Counted from the first letter of the stretch, positions 1 through 9,970 are shown. The stretch is 64,000 nt of DNA from Flectonema sp. DT1601 (GCA_964019425.1 OZ025808.1:682001-746000); one strand, 5' to 3'. A program made the numbers and translations. Notes: generated from the sequence alone by a model not told the origin.

Positions 1-2
1 GT

Positions 3-3000
3 ACTTCTGAAATACCTCAAGTACTCAGTCCTACAGCTTATGAACCCCAGTCTCGGAAAGGCAGCTGGACGAGTGACATTAATTCCCCCACACAACAACT
101 ATTTCCCAAACGGCGTTCTTCGCTTTTGAGGCGCCAAGAGGGCGTTCCTAATCAGAGGCGGACTTCAATTATTTGTCCGTCGGGTCCTCCTTCAGTTAGG
201 AATCGTTCTTCTTTTATTAAGCAACTTCCCAGTTCAGTAGAGTCGCCGATACAATCTAATTTATCGACACAGAATAGCAACAAAGCTCTACGACAGAGTG
301 ACCAACGCAGTGACAGTATCTCAGTGACTCCAGTTGCTTTACTTCAGCTTACCACAGCTAGTGATGACGAAGAATCGCCAGACAGCTACCCTGATGAAGA
401 TCTCAGCACCACTCTCCCACTCGAGGAAACCCAAGACTCGGAGTTGGAAGTAAATAAACAGCAATCCTTTGAGGATAGAAAGGAAGGTTCGGTTTCGTCC
501 AACGGTAGCCTGTCGCTCTCAGCAAAACGAGTCAGTTCTTTTGATCAGAAGACTAGTCTCATTACAGAACCTACGTTGGACAAAAGAAATCTGAGCGATG
601 GAGAGCTGAACAGAAATACTGAAACTACTCAAGAAAATAACAAACCTGAGCAGTCAACTCTTCAACAGATTGAAGATGTTGATGTAGAGACTCAGCCTTC
701 CTCTCAACAGGACACTCAGAGAAGTGATAGACATTCATCTCAGGACGCAACGGATTCGAAATCACCAGCTGATACTTCCTTAGCGAAGATTGACACTCAC
801 GAAACGGAAGACAGAAAGCCCAGTCTGGGAAGAGACGACATGGAAACGAAGCCTGTCACTCAGCAATTTTACGATACAGATTTACCTACCTCTCAAGATA
901 GCGACGGTTTAACAGAGCAGAAGGACTTCTCTCAAGAAACACATCTAACATATCCCACTCGGGAAGATAGTCCAGCAGAACAACCTCAGGAAGCTCATCC
1001 GACAGACGCCACTTCACAACCCGCTCAACAAACTATTCCAACGGAAGCGGTTCAGGGAGCTGGCCAAACACAATCCACTCAGGATGGTAGTCCAACAGAA
1101 CAACCTACTCAGGGTAATCCAACAGAACAATCCACTCTGGTGAGTGACAAACCAGCAGAGCAGAAGTCTCCCTCTCAAGATGATTTTATATCATCTGTCA
1201 ATGTTCCACATTTAGAGCCCCCAGGTTATTCTTCTGTAAAACCTTTGTCGTCTTTTGATTCAGTTGTTCGGCCAAAGTCTCCAAGAGGAGCTTCATCTCC
1301 ACGCTCGATTAAACAAGTACCTTCTTTGAGTTCAATTTCTGGTTTAGATTCTCCACGTACTAGGCCTTCAAGAACTTCATCGTCGTCGTCTCTTGTTTCA
1401 GTCTCTAGAATGCAATCAACAGAACTAAGCCTTAACATAAGCACAAAAGAAACTACCCGAAGAGGAGATGAAGACAAAGATGAATCCTTCGAACGTCGCA
1501 ATCGCATGGAGGAGCTTCGCGTGATGGAAATCAAACTCGATGAGCGAAAACGCAATGCTCGTTCTCAAGAAAAGCTTCTCGATAGTCGCATTGTCAGTCT
1601 CGAGAAGAGAGAACACCTCGTAAATGATAATGATAAACAAGCTTTGGAAGTTCGTTGTAAGATGGAAGTCTTAAAAGTTAGAAGAGAGATATTACAAACT
1701 AAGGAGAAATCTCGAGGTGTTGTTAGTGTTCTGCAAGAAACGGTTAATAAAATGAGCGACACAACTGAAAAATCTAAACGAGAACTACAGAAAAGACTGC
1801 TGACAGCAAACAGGAGGTTTGAACACAATCGAGAGCGGCAGACTGCAGCAGAAAATGATGCAGCTGCCGAAGAGGAAACTACTCGTTTGGATGACGAAAA
1901 ATTAAACGAAATTAAAGAACAGTTGCTTGCGGAAAAGAAACAGCTTGAACAGTTGTCTGCAAGAATCCGACATGACAGATGTGAAGGACGTCATGCAGCA
2001 GTTCAACGAGAATCGTCTCTCTTTCAAACATCTCTCCAACTGCAGGAAGAAATTGCTGTCTTACAGAGCGAAGAGTTAGATGTTGCTGATAGAGAACACG
2101 ATGTGCAAGAAATGTTAGCATTCCAACAGAAACAAGTTGAGTACGTTCATGATACCACAGACCAGCTCAACCGCGCTGATTGCCACTACAATCATCAGGA
2201 CGAGACTCTCACCAGAAATGAGCAATCAGTGGGAATTGAACTGGAGGCGATAAGGGATGAGGAGACAAAATATAAACAAAAGATTGAAATTATCAAGGAT
2301 ACGATTAGAGCTTGCGGAGTTGAAGAAGAGGGTGGGACAGCGAAGTGGAAGCAGATTGAGAAGTGGAAATCCGAAAATGAATTAATGACAACGGAATCGG
2401 ATGTACTTCAAGAATCAATTGCTGAACTTGACGGCGACATCAACAACATTTCAAATAGAATTGAGGATTTGAGAAAACAACTGAGCAGCAAGAAGGACAA
2501 AATATCTTCAAACTATTCGCAACTTTTGGAAATAAAAACTCGACTACAAGACCAAGAAACAAAGGCTCTGGTAACCAAGAAAAAAGCGCAAGAAGATGAG
2601 CTTCGTATCCAACAATGTGAACTCCTCCTTCGATATTGCGAAGCTACTCGAAGCTACGTAAGTGTGTCTGAAACTCCGGGAAGCTCACTGACAGAGATAC
2701 AAGAGAATTACGTCGTTGCTTTGAGGCAGCGGGCACGGACTTGCACTAAACAGAAAAAGAACCGCATGATGAACTACATCAACAGCTCTTCAGATAATAT
2801 TTCTGAAGATGTTCAATTACCAACTGGACGTTTAAACCCAACAGACCTGACGCCAATAAATGTTCCAGAGAAGGTTTCATGTGATGGTGAAGTACTTCGT
2901 GGTAAAGAATCGGAAGTCAAGATACCAATCCCACACGTACAAATGGCTGACCGTTTGGTGTTGGAAGCAGAGTTCGCTAACTCGAAGAGAAGTACTTTAA

Positions 3001-3359
3001 AGCGACTGCAGCAATCCCAACCGACGCCGTCTTCAGAGAAAGATCTCATTCTCCAAAAAGAACTAAGCTTAATATCGGTCTTGAACTCCTGCCCTCTCAG
3101 CGCCACGGCAGGCAGTAATCGAGAGCTCGTCGGAAGAATGCAGAAGTGGTATCTCCTCGTTAGACCTCAGGCGGTGAAATTAAAATCAATAATCGAAACT
3201 CACAGAAGTAGTCACTTACAACGGGCGATAGAAATTATCTCTAAAAGATCACCAGACCTCCTCAATCGATCACTTAATGAGTCGCCTGATGAAATATTGG
3301 CTTCTGTTAAAACTCTTGAAGATAAATACAGTCAGCACAGTATTCTCTTCAGAAGGTAG
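3..3359 (+). CDS. Large coiled-coil protein, 5' end outside the window
   Basis: The frame is open from the first base of the window to TAG at 3357-3359, so the start lies upstream and 1118 residues are visible. No ATG near the left edge needs to be the start. The first ~440 residues are low-complexity, rich in Ser, Thr, Gln and Glu, with repeated short phrases such as PTEQ and TQ. Residues ~490-885 (nt 1470-2660) form long heptad-like helices rich in Glu, Lys, Arg and Gln, as in cytoskeletal or centrosomal coiled-coil proteins. A short basic/helical tail follows. I see no enzymatic motif and no introns. It could be a filament, basal body or transport adaptor; the sequence does not say which. 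Reality of the gene is well supported by length; function is not. Confidence 0.85.
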   Translation, partial: TSEIPQVLSPTAYEPQSRKGSWTSDINSPTQQLFPKRRSSLLRRQEGVPNQRRTSIICPSGPPSVRNRSSFIKQLPSSVESPIQSNLSTQNSNKALRQSDQRSDSISVTPVALLQLTTASDDEESPDSYPDEDLSTTLPLEETQDSELEVNKQQSFEDRKEGSVSSNGSLSLSAKRVSSFDQKTSLITEPTLDKRNLSDGELNRNTETTQENNKPEQSTLQQIEDVDVETQPSSQQDTQRSDRHSSQDATDSKSPADTSLAKIDTHETEDRKPSLGRDDMETKPVTQQFYDTDLPTSQDSDGLTEQKDFSQETHLTYPTREDSPAEQPQEAHPTDATSQPAQQTIPTEAVQGAGQTQSTQDGSPTEQPTQGNPTEQSTLVSDKPAEQKSPSQDDFISSVNVPHLEPPGYSSVKPLSSFDSVVRPKSPRGASSPRSIKQVPSLSSISGLDSPRTRPSRTSSSSSLVSVSRMQSTELSLNISTKETTRRGDEDKDESFERRNRMEELRVMEIKLDERKRNARSQEKLLDSRIVSLEKREHLVNDNDKQALEVRCKMEVLKVRREILQTKEKSRGVVSVLQETVNKMSDTTEKSKRELQKRLLTANRRFEHNRERQTAAENDAAAEEETTRLDDEKLNEIKEQLLAEKKQLEQLSARIRHDRCEGRHAAVQRESSLFQTSLQLQEEIAVLQSEELDVADREHDVQEMLAFQQKQVEYVHDTTDQLNRADCHYNHQDETLTRNEQSVGIELEAIRDEETKYKQKIEIIKDTIRACGVEEEGGTAKWKQIEKWKSENELMTTESDVLQESIAELDGDINNISNRIEDLRKQLSSKKDKISSNYSQLLEIKTRLQDQETKALVTKKKAQEDELRIQQCELLLRYCEATRSYVSVSETPGSSLTEIQENYVVALRQRARTCTKQKKNRMMNYINSSSDNISEDVQLPTGRLNPTDLTPINVPEKVSCDGEVLRGKESEVKIPIPHVQMADRLVLEAEFANSKRSTLKRLQQSQPTPSSEKDLILQKELSLISVLNSCPLSATAGSNRELVGRMQKWYLLVRPQAVKLKSIIETHRSSHLQRAIEIISKRSPDLLNRSLNESPDEILASVKTLEDKYSQHSILFRR

Positions 3360-3588
3360 ATCTGCTCATACTTTAGCTTTACAGCTACACACCTGTCCAT
3401 CCATCTGTTGGTAGTTTTGTTCTTCGTACAGTTTCTGTCATTTACACATTGTTTTGTCTTCTTCTTATTATTTCTTTAAAATATTATTAGTCAAAGACGT
3501 GTGTTGAAGTTAAAACTGAACAACGTCTGTTATTCGATATTGTTGCTGACTTATTTAATTTCAATAATAACAACCTTAACTCCCCCTT

Positions 3589-3618
3589 CAGCTGAGTTAG
3601 AAACATTTATTACGATGT
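3589..3618 (+). repeat. Dispersed 30-bp repeat, copy 1
   Basis: This 30-bp stretch (core GTTAGAAACATTTATTA) matches 12237-12266 at 27 of 30 positions in the same orientation. Both copies are intergenic in the + cluster. Such a match is unlikely by chance in 64 kb. Its role is unknown. Confidence 0.6.
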
Positions 3619-3676
3619 CTACATCATATGCAGAGCAGTACTAACATTATTTTAGTTAACTCAAGTCAAATATTTC

Positions 3677-3689
3677 AACCCCCCTTCAG
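3677..3689 (+). other. Pyrimidine-rich splice acceptor next to the ATG
   Basis: AACCCCCCTTCAG ends two bases before the ATG at 3692. It looks like a 3' splice site placed to leave almost no 5' UTR, so it could be a trans-splice acceptor or the end of a 5'-UTR intron. Confidence 0.45.
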
Positions 3690-3691
3690 AT

Positions 3692-5992
3692 ATGAGTTGC
3701 AAACAATTTGTCCCTTGGAAGGAGAACTCAAAGGTGTGTGAGAGTTGTCGACACCTTGAGGCAAGCTGCTTGTCAAGTATTGATCTCGACATGGACCACG
3801 CACTAGCGAAGGTTTTTCAGAAAGCGATCGTTTCGGCATTTCCTGGAATCGCATCAAACGTTCCTCGTATTCTAATTGGTCTTGGTCGTAAGGGAGAAGC
3901 TGATTATCAATGTAATAACGCAATGGGACTCGCAAAACAACTCAGCGACTTAAAGCCGCCACTTAAGATGCCTCCACTTGAAGTTGCAAAGAAGATCAAA
4001 GAACACATCGGTGAGACAAACGGACTCATCGCATCTGTTGAACCAACAAAACAAGGATTTATTAATATTAATGTGGGTATTTCATATGTTCAGCGTGCAT
4101 TGGAAAAGTTGACTCTTGCGGGTGTACAACCGCCAGCTGTTAAGAAGCAGCGCATTTTGATCGACTTTTCGTCGCCTAACATTGCAAAGACGATGCACGT
4201 TGGTCACTTGCGTTCAACCATCATTGGAGACAGCATCTGTCGTTTGTTTGAGTTTTGTGGTCACGAAGTTCATCGTGTCAACCACGTTGGTGATTGGGGA
4301 ACTCAGTTCGGAATGTTGATTGCTCACTTGAAACGTGAATGTCCAAGCTTCTTAACAACTCCTCCAGACATCACCAACTTGGTCGCATTTTACAAGGCGG
4401 CGAAGATTCGTTTTGACGAAGACGCTGACTTCAAGCAGCAGTCGTACCGTGAAGTTGTTGCCCTCCAATCAGGAGACGCAGACAACTTGAAGGCCTGGGA
4501 TCTCATCTGCGACATATCTCGTAAGGAATTCTCCGTCACATACGACAAGTTAAATGTAACTTTAAAAGAGGTTGGAGAATCTTATTATAATCCAATAATT
4601 CCAGATGTTATTAAGAAACTTGAAGCAAACGGTCAAGTGACTGTCTCTGAAGGTGCTCGTATCATTACTTTAACTAACTGGATGGATATTAAGAAAGTAA
4701 AGCCGACTCATGTTGAACAGGCACTGACGGCATTCCTAATCAACCCAAAGGGAAAAGTGAAGATCAATCCACTCCTCCTTGCTGAGGCTGAGCGCATCGG
4801 AGCTGCTGAAAAGGCGGGTGACGACTGGAGTATCAAGGCTGGAGGTAAGACAGTGATGGTGTCTGCAATGACTAACGAAGATGCCGATAAGTTTGTGAAG
4901 GGTCTTCAGAAGATCACAAAACCAATTTCCGAGGGAGTTCTCGCAGCCCTCGAAAACGCAGGATACGCGAAGAAGGCCGAAGGAATGATTGCTGTGCCAG
5001 CCTTCCCAATTCCTCTAATTGTAACAAAGAGTGATGGAGGATTCTCTTACGACACAACAGACATGGCAGCTGTTTGGTACCGAACCCAGGATGTGAAGGT
5101 AAACCGTGCTATTTACGTTACTGACTTAGGTCAAGAAAATCACTTTAGAATGGTGTTCCGTGCTGCTGAAGACGCTGGTTGGACAACTCACGATGATGGT
5201 TCGAAGATTCGTTTAGATCACGTTGGGTTTGGAACTGTTAACGGACCAGATGGAAAGAAATACAAAACTCGTTCAGGAGACGTCGCCTCACTGGCTGATC
5301 TTCTTCAGGAAGCTTGTGAAAAGGCGTATGAAATCGCAAAAGAACGTCAGGCTGAGAAAATTCAGCAGGCCGCTGAACGCAACGCCTCCGGAGATCTCCG
5401 CGAGAAGTTCGTCCCATTCACAGAAGAGGAGATGCGATCCAACGCTGAAGCTGTCGGTCTCGGAGCGATCAAATATTGTGACCTTCGTCAGAACCGTAAC
5501 AGCAACTACATCTTTTCTAGTGACAAAATGTGTTCTTTGGAAGGCAACACCGCCATGTACATGCAGTACGCTTACGCTCGTATTTGTTCGATTAACCGAA
5601 AGGCTAATTGCGCTGATTTCAAGAAATCCCAAATCGTTCTTGAACTCACTTGTGAGAAGAACCTCGGTCTCTGTCTGCTTCGATTCGCATCTGTTGTTGA
5701 AAAAACTGTATGTGAGAGTTTTCGTTTATATTTCTTTTTTTCTACTGAAATCGACGTAATATTAAAAAAAACAAAAAAACAAAAACAGTGCGACAACCTA
5801 ATGCCTCACAACATTACGGATTACTTATTTCAGTTGGTTAGCTGCTTTAACGATTGCTACAACAACCGCACTGAGTGGAAAGTTGTTGGACATCCACTTC
5901 AGAACTCTCGTTTGCAACTATGCGAAGCAACTGCAGTCACTCTAAAGAAAGGTCTTGAACTTATTGGTATCGTAACTGTTGATAAAATTTAA
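3692..5992 (+). CDS. RARS: Arginyl-tRNA synthetase (class I, cytosolic type)
   Basis: Joins Arg to tRNA-Arg using ATP. CDS is 3692-5707 plus 5834-5992 (724 residues). The intron 5708-5833 (GTATGT to TTTCAG) is 126 nt and in phase; unspliced it would insert a Phe/Lys-rich stretch. An N-terminal additional domain (~34-140) precedes the HIGH motif, seen as HVGH within PNIAKTMHVGHLRST (~residue 168). YDTTDMA marks the core, KTRSG replaces KMSKS, and the DALR anticodon-binding domain ends the protein. Two oddities: residues ~328-435 between the core strands and PLIVTKSDGG are about 80 residues longer than in human or E. coli enzymes as I recall them, and the first ~33 residues carry a Cys cluster (C3, C15, C18, C26). 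Translation could instead start at the ATG at 3791, removing that cluster. Confidence 0.95.
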   Translation: MSCKQFVPWKENSKVCESCRHLEASCLSSIDLDMDHALAKVFQKAIVSAFPGIASNVPRILIGLGRKGEADYQCNNAMGLAKQLSDLKPPLKMPPLEVAKKIKEHIGETNGLIASVEPTKQGFININVGISYVQRALEKLTLAGVQPPAVKKQRILIDFSSPNIAKTMHVGHLRSTIIGDSICRLFEFCGHEVHRVNHVGDWGTQFGMLIAHLKRECPSFLTTPPDITNLVAFYKAAKIRFDEDADFKQQSYREVVALQSGDADNLKAWDLICDISRKEFSVTYDKLNVTLKEVGESYYNPIIPDVIKKLEANGQVTVSEGARIITLTNWMDIKKVKPTHVEQALTAFLINPKGKVKINPLLLAEAERIGAAEKAGDDWSIKAGGKTVMVSAMTNEDADKFVKGLQKITKPISEGVLAALENAGYAKKAEGMIAVPAFPIPLIVTKSDGGFSYDTTDMAAVWYRTQDVKVNRAIYVTDLGQENHFRMVFRAAEDAGWTTHDDGSKIRLDHVGFGTVNGPDGKKYKTRSGDVASLADLLQEACEKAYEIAKERQAEKIQQAAERNASGDLREKFVPFTEEEMRSNAEAVGLGAIKYCDLRQNRNSNYIFSSDKMCSLEGNTAMYMQYAYARICSINRKANCADFKKSQIVLELTCEKNLGLCLLRFASVVEKTVCESFRLYFFFSTEIDVILKKTKKQKQCDNLMPHNITDYLFQLVSCFNDCYNNRTEWKVVGHPLQNSRLQLCEATAVTLKKGLELIGIVTVDKI

Positions 5993-6179
5993 AACAAAAA
6001 TGATTTCTAGAGTTACTTATCTCATTCCTCCTCCCCCCCCCTTGTTTTTTTTTTGTTTTTTGTTTTTATCTACAGCTGCAGACCGTTTCTGGGGCGCAGC
6101 TTTTTCAAAGTTCGTATCACGATATTATTATCACGTAAGAAGTCAATTCAATGGTTGTATTTCTTCATTTAGTTTTTTG

Positions 6180-6213
<34 letters not shown>

Positions 6214-6426
6214 CTTTAGACTACTGAAGGGATCAGAGATGATTTCTCTGGGAGTGTCTTCTACAAGATATATGGAAAAATTGAAATAGTGTTGCAGACG
6301 GCAGAAAAAAACAAACAAGAAAAGGAACTCTGATTGAGTTCGTCAGTAAAATAAAACAAAAATAAATTATTTTTTGAAGTTCAATAAAGTTATTATACGA
6401 AAATTTACGAAACCAGGAAAGGGAAA
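5993..6426. other. Intergenic spacer with long T run
   Basis: About 430 bp with C8 and T tracts near 6030-6060 and a T run of about 30 at 6183-6213. No coding signal is supported on either strand. Confidence 0.6.
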
Positions 6427-7401
6427 ATGGAATCAAATGGCTGGCTTTCAGCACTGAACGTGCCTGAGGAAGTGAAAAGTAAATTAATAGCGGAAATGAT
6501 TGATGAGGAAAGCTTTCGCATGTTAGAAGATTCTGACCTGAAGGAGTTGGGGATACCATTAGGTCCTAGAAAGGTGCTTCTCAAAGCTATTGCTACACCA
6601 GTTCAAAAAGAAGTTGCAGCTGTAGTCGCACAGACTACAATCAATAATGTGACTGAGGAAGTAGTGACCAAGAAGTCTGAAGCACCAGAACAATCAGAAA
6701 CTGATAAACGTCGTAAAGTAGAAGTAGAAGACGGGTTAGTCAGCAGCAATGCCGCAGCAATTAAAACAATCGACGAAACATCAGGTGTCGGTAAAACTGT
6801 TGAATTCCTTTGTCCGAACATTGGACTTGACATGAATGGAGTCAAAGCTTTACTCGGGAAGTTACTCTCTGCTAAGCTCGACTTCCCATCTGAGGAATAC
6901 CTAACACCGTTCACTTACCCAGTTCAATTCGCATATGATGAATGTTCAATGCAATTCCGAAACACTATTTACCTCACATTCACATCAAATGAAACTGCAC
7001 TTGATGCTGTCAAAGTATTAAATAACTCTCTCTTCCTCAGCTCAGATTTAAAGCACGCTGTTGCTTCTCGAGGAGTGCATTCCTACAGGTTTGTTTATTT
7101 GTTTTTCTTTGTCAGCAGAGGTAGGCAAGTGCTGAGATTCGATCAGAACGGTGGTATTCTTGAAAACAGTCCACTTCCATACATAACAAACAGCGGGGGA
7201 TCAGCAGCGAAGGTCGTTTACAGGCCACCATTCGGCAAGCTGAAATCCAGAGGTGATGACGGATTTGAGGAAGGCGGAAAGAAGGGTGGGAAAAAGGGCG
7301 GCAAGAAGGGAAAGGGCAAAAAGGGTGGCAAGAAGGGAGGGAAAAAAGGAAAGAAGGGTGACGAGGATAACGTCAACGCAGAGGACTATTCGTTCTTTTA
7401 G
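6427..7401 (+). CDS. SAM-domain protein with Lys/Gly-rich tail
   Basis: Predicted 314 residues if the 30-nt candidate intron 7089-7118 is removed, 324 if not. Residues ~3-58 fit a sterile alpha motif (GWLSALNVPEEV... and ..LKELGIPLGPRKVLLKAI), a protein- or RNA-interaction module. A middle region (~118-215) has mixed strands and helices and could be an RRM-like fold, but I do not see clear RNP motifs. The C-terminus (~275-305) is a run of GKKGGKKG repeats, typical of nucleic-acid-binding tails, ending in an acidic DYSFF tail. The start ATG follows AAACCAGGAAAGGGAAA. Function could be RNA binding; this is inference from the basic tail. Confidence 0.8.
   Translation: MESNGWLSALNVPEEVKSKLIAEMIDEESFRMLEDSDLKELGIPLGPRKVLLKAIATPVQKEVAAVVAQTTINNVTEEVVTKKSEAPEQSETDKRRKVEVEDGLVSSNAAAIKTIDETSGVGKTVEFLCPNIGLDMNGVKALLGKLLSAKLDFPSEEYLTPFTYPVQFAYDECSMQFRNTIYLTFTSNETALDAVKVLNNSLFLSSDLKHAVASRGVHSYRFVYLFFFVSRGRQVLRFDQNGGILENSPLPYITNSGGSAAKVVYRPPFGKLKSRGDDGFEEGGKKGGKKGGKKGKGKKGGKKGGKKGKKGDEDNVNAEDYSFF
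7089..7118 (+). other. Candidate 30-nt micro-intron
   Basis: GTTTGT at 7089 and CAGCAG ending at 7118 bracket a T-rich, in-frame 30-nt stretch coding for the hydrophobic run FVYLFFFVS within an otherwise polar region. GTTTGT is also the 5' splice site of other introns here. Those introns are 57-181 nt, so this one would be unusually short. It may equally be retained coding sequence. Confidence 0.4.
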
Positions 7402-7953
7402 ACACCGGCGTCTCCTTTTGGTTGAAGCTAACTACGAATTAAGTTCGACTACCGTTTGGAATAGAAGATACACCCTTTGGTGTTATTTTTAATATGAGAG
7501 GGAACCGGTCTCACGGTTACTGCTCTCATTGAACGATCAAAGTTTTGTGCGGAAAAATCTTCTCATCGATCAATCAATTGTTGCAAATGTGACACAGTTC
7601 TGTATCTTTAGTTGGTTGTGTTGTTGTAATACAGACAGAGTTAGTGTGAGTTTCTATTTTTTTTTTTTTTTCAAACTGTTCGGTTCTATAAAAAAATCAT
7701 TCAAAGGAAAAACATCTTCCTGATCATGTGTTTGTGTCCCATACATTGGAAGCGAATTATTACGTACCGCTACCGGCTGCTACTGGTAGGGTAGACTCTT
7801 TTTGTTGTTGTTGTTGTTCTCTCTTAGGATTACTTTTTTCTCATTTATCCAGGTCCGACTGACTGAGTTGTAACAACGGGAATTCATTCCAGACCTTTGT
7901 GTCAGTAATTTGCTTCTTATATTCTCATCGTTGAACAACAGGTCTCAATTAGG
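7402..7953. other. Intergenic spacer
   Basis: About 550 bp with a T14 run near 7656 and a TTG repeat near 7803. The sequence just before the ATG at 7954 ends GTTGAACAACAG and may be a splice acceptor. No gene seen. Confidence 0.55.
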
Positions 7954-9495
7954 ATGTCTTTCTCTAAGGACGCAGAAGATGGTCACGTCGAGTATCTGAA
8001 AGCAAAGAGGCTTCCAAAACTCGTCGACGACATGCTTGAGGAGTGTTGTATTGTTAAACCAGACAACCCCACAAAACACTTAATCAAATACTTATCCGAA
8101 GTAGAAGGACGGTTGCAAACTAAGCATCCAAAAATAGAGTCGATTTCGACATGCATGTGTGTCTCAGAAACGAGAGTTCTTGAAGAAGAATCTTCGGATG
8201 CTAATCAGCAAGCCTTAATAAGATTTATGAAGTGTGTCTGTGAATACTTGAATGATAATAACACAGATGAGTTGAAAACTGTTATCGTTGGTGGTGACCC
8301 GACATCTGTTGAGGAAATAACGACCGCTATTTGTGTTCTAATAGCTCACGGCTATCGTGTTGTCACTACCGACACATACGAAATCCCACTTCCAGCTATC
8401 GCAGCGAGCTTCGCTCCTCGACAGTCATCCTATGATCCAAGAGCTGCTGTGTTTATTAGCAGCAGCAAGAAAGTTTTATTTAATTCAAAAGGCCAGACAA
8501 TTCCTCTACCAACAGATGGCATCAAAGACTTAAAAAAGGGACTGCCAGCTATCGTAACGCATTCAATTCTGATTGCGAAATACGAAGGAGTGCTAATCAC
8601 TGACTGCGAGTATATCATCGAAAACTATATTCGAATGATCGATAAGAGTTTAGGACTTAAAGAGCTTCACTCTCTTATTGAATCAAATGTGAGGATTCCT
8701 TCAATTCAAATTAATTGTGAAAATGGAACTGCCGGGAGGATTGCTAGGGAATTAATTATAAACCGTCTCAGACTCCCTGAATCGTTCCTCATTTCTGAAA
8801 TTCCGTTGTCGGAAAAGCATCCAGCGTTCGCTAAGGAGTCACTCACACATTCCCGAGGCACTCCACTCGGACGTGACTGTGGCTTCATTGAAAATGCATC
8901 GGAATTGATTCACGTACTCCGCGACCATACAAGTTATCTGAAAGAAGTACCAAACAGCGGTGGGTTTGATGTTGTGTTCGATCATCTTTGTCCTTTTAAA
9001 AACTCTGAAGGTGCTTCAAAAACACAACAAACGTGGAATGTCAGCTTAGCAGCTATCGATAATCCGATAACAGGAGTCTCTGATTCACTATTTGTTATGA
9101 TGTGGTTGCTAAAGATTAAACTGTCTCGAGACGTAACACATTCAGAACTGCTTAACGAACATTACAACAAGTTGGGTCGAGTACATTACGGATATTGTGA
9201 GGTCACTGCACTTGGAAACGAACTTCATATTCTTGCCGGCATTGGTGAGTCAGCATCTCTTCCAACAGCTCTCTGTCAGGAATTCGTAATCGAGTTACCT
9301 GAGCAGTCTGCTTCTGTAAAAATACAAAATAATCCAAGCCTGGGTATCATGACAGTTGTTTGGTTCACACAACTCAAAGAGAACACATCACAGAATTCAG
9401 AGACGGCTTTGCAACCTGCAGTGGCAGCATTGCTGTCGATGATGAAGGAAGGAGGATGGGAAGGTAGTTTTGATAATATAAAGTATCCAAACTGA
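7954..9495 (+). CDS. RII-docking domain fused to a degenerate phosphoglucomutase
   Basis: 513 residues, no intron. Residues ~12-47 (YLKAKRLPKLVDDMLEECC, then KPDNPTKHLIKYL) fit the RIIa/Dpy-30 dimerisation-docking fold used for anchoring in cilia. The rest follows the eukaryotic PGM1-type phosphohexomutase: the GGDPTSVEEITTAICVLIAHG region resembles the domain-1 start, SLFVMMWLLKI resembles domain 3, and HYNKLGRVHYGYCEV resembles the W..YGR.YY.RYDYE element near domain 4. The catalytic TASHNP loop is replaced (AVFISSSKKVLFN) and I find no DGDGDR metal loop. I infer a pseudoenzyme, perhaps a structural or sugar-phosphate-sensing flagellar part. The docking domain is clear; the mutase kinship is moderate. 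Confidence 0.85.
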   Translation: MSFSKDAEDGHVEYLKAKRLPKLVDDMLEECCIVKPDNPTKHLIKYLSEVEGRLQTKHPKIESISTCMCVSETRVLEEESSDANQQALIRFMKCVCEYLNDNNTDELKTVIVGGDPTSVEEITTAICVLIAHGYRVVTTDTYEIPLPAIAASFAPRQSSYDPRAAVFISSSKKVLFNSKGQTIPLPTDGIKDLKKGLPAIVTHSILIAKYEGVLITDCEYIIENYIRMIDKSLGLKELHSLIESNVRIPSIQINCENGTAGRIARELIINRLRLPESFLISEIPLSEKHPAFAKESLTHSRGTPLGRDCGFIENASELIHVLRDHTSYLKEVPNSGGFDVVFDHLCPFKNSEGASKTQQTWNVSLAAIDNPITGVSDSLFVMMWLLKIKLSRDVTHSELLNEHYNKLGRVHYGYCEVTALGNELHILAGIGESASLPTALCQEFVIELPEQSASVKIQNNPSLGIMTVVWFTQLKENTSQNSETALQPAVAALLSMMKEGGWEGSFDNIKYPN

Positions 9496-9636
9496 TGTTA
9501 TTCGTTTTTGCCCTGCCTGACTTTGGTATCTGTTCCTACTGTTTCATGCAACCAATTCATTGACCAGTTCACTGAGTGTGATAACTGTCGAAGAAGTTGA
9601 CAAAATTACAGATTTCGGTTTTCACAGTTACACCAC

Positions 9637-9970
9637 ATGGAAGAGGGTCGTCACCTTAGCGGGAAAATAGTACTTGGCACATCATGGTGCAAACATACTA
9701 GGAGTGCGGTAAAAAAGATGGGAGGGCATATGAAGGCTGTTGGATTACCCGTATGTAGAAAGTCACCCTTTTAGGGAATAGATCCGCATTCCAATTAACC
9801 ATTCTGACTTGCTATAATAGTAATAAAATAAACAGTCGGATGTCACATTTGTTGATTGCGATAGACACAGAGCACTCTGTAAGTCACTTGGTGTACACGC
9901 GCTGCCTTCATATCGTAGCTGTGATGGTAATGGAGCATGCTGGAAGTCTTCTGAAGCAAATTTCATTTAA
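9637..9970 (+). CDS. Small two-exon thioredoxin-fold protein
   Basis: Joined exons 9637-9750 and 9836-9970 give 82 residues. The intron 9751-9835 (GTATGT to AAACAG) keeps the frame. The product reads VLGTSWCKHTR (~residues 13-23), then a strand-helix with VDCDRHRALCKSLGVHALPSY. This is the thioredoxin layout: a WC..x active-site helix, a beta strand with D/C, then the cis-Pro loop (LPSY). The active site is C-K-H-T rather than CxxC, as in monothiol members. It resembles the C-terminal thioredoxin half of VKOR-type proteins in having VDCD...LCK. The start lies 9 nt after a TTTTCACAG site. A third exon cannot be excluded. It may be a redox protein; substrate unknown. Confidence 0.65.

Larger units (their letters stand above)
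3360..3691. other. Intergenic spacer before ArgRS
   Basis: About 330 bp without a gene. It is AT-rich and holds a 30-bp dispersed repeat (3589-3618) and, just before the next ATG, a pyrimidine-rich AG site. No other structure was seen. Confidence 0.6.
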
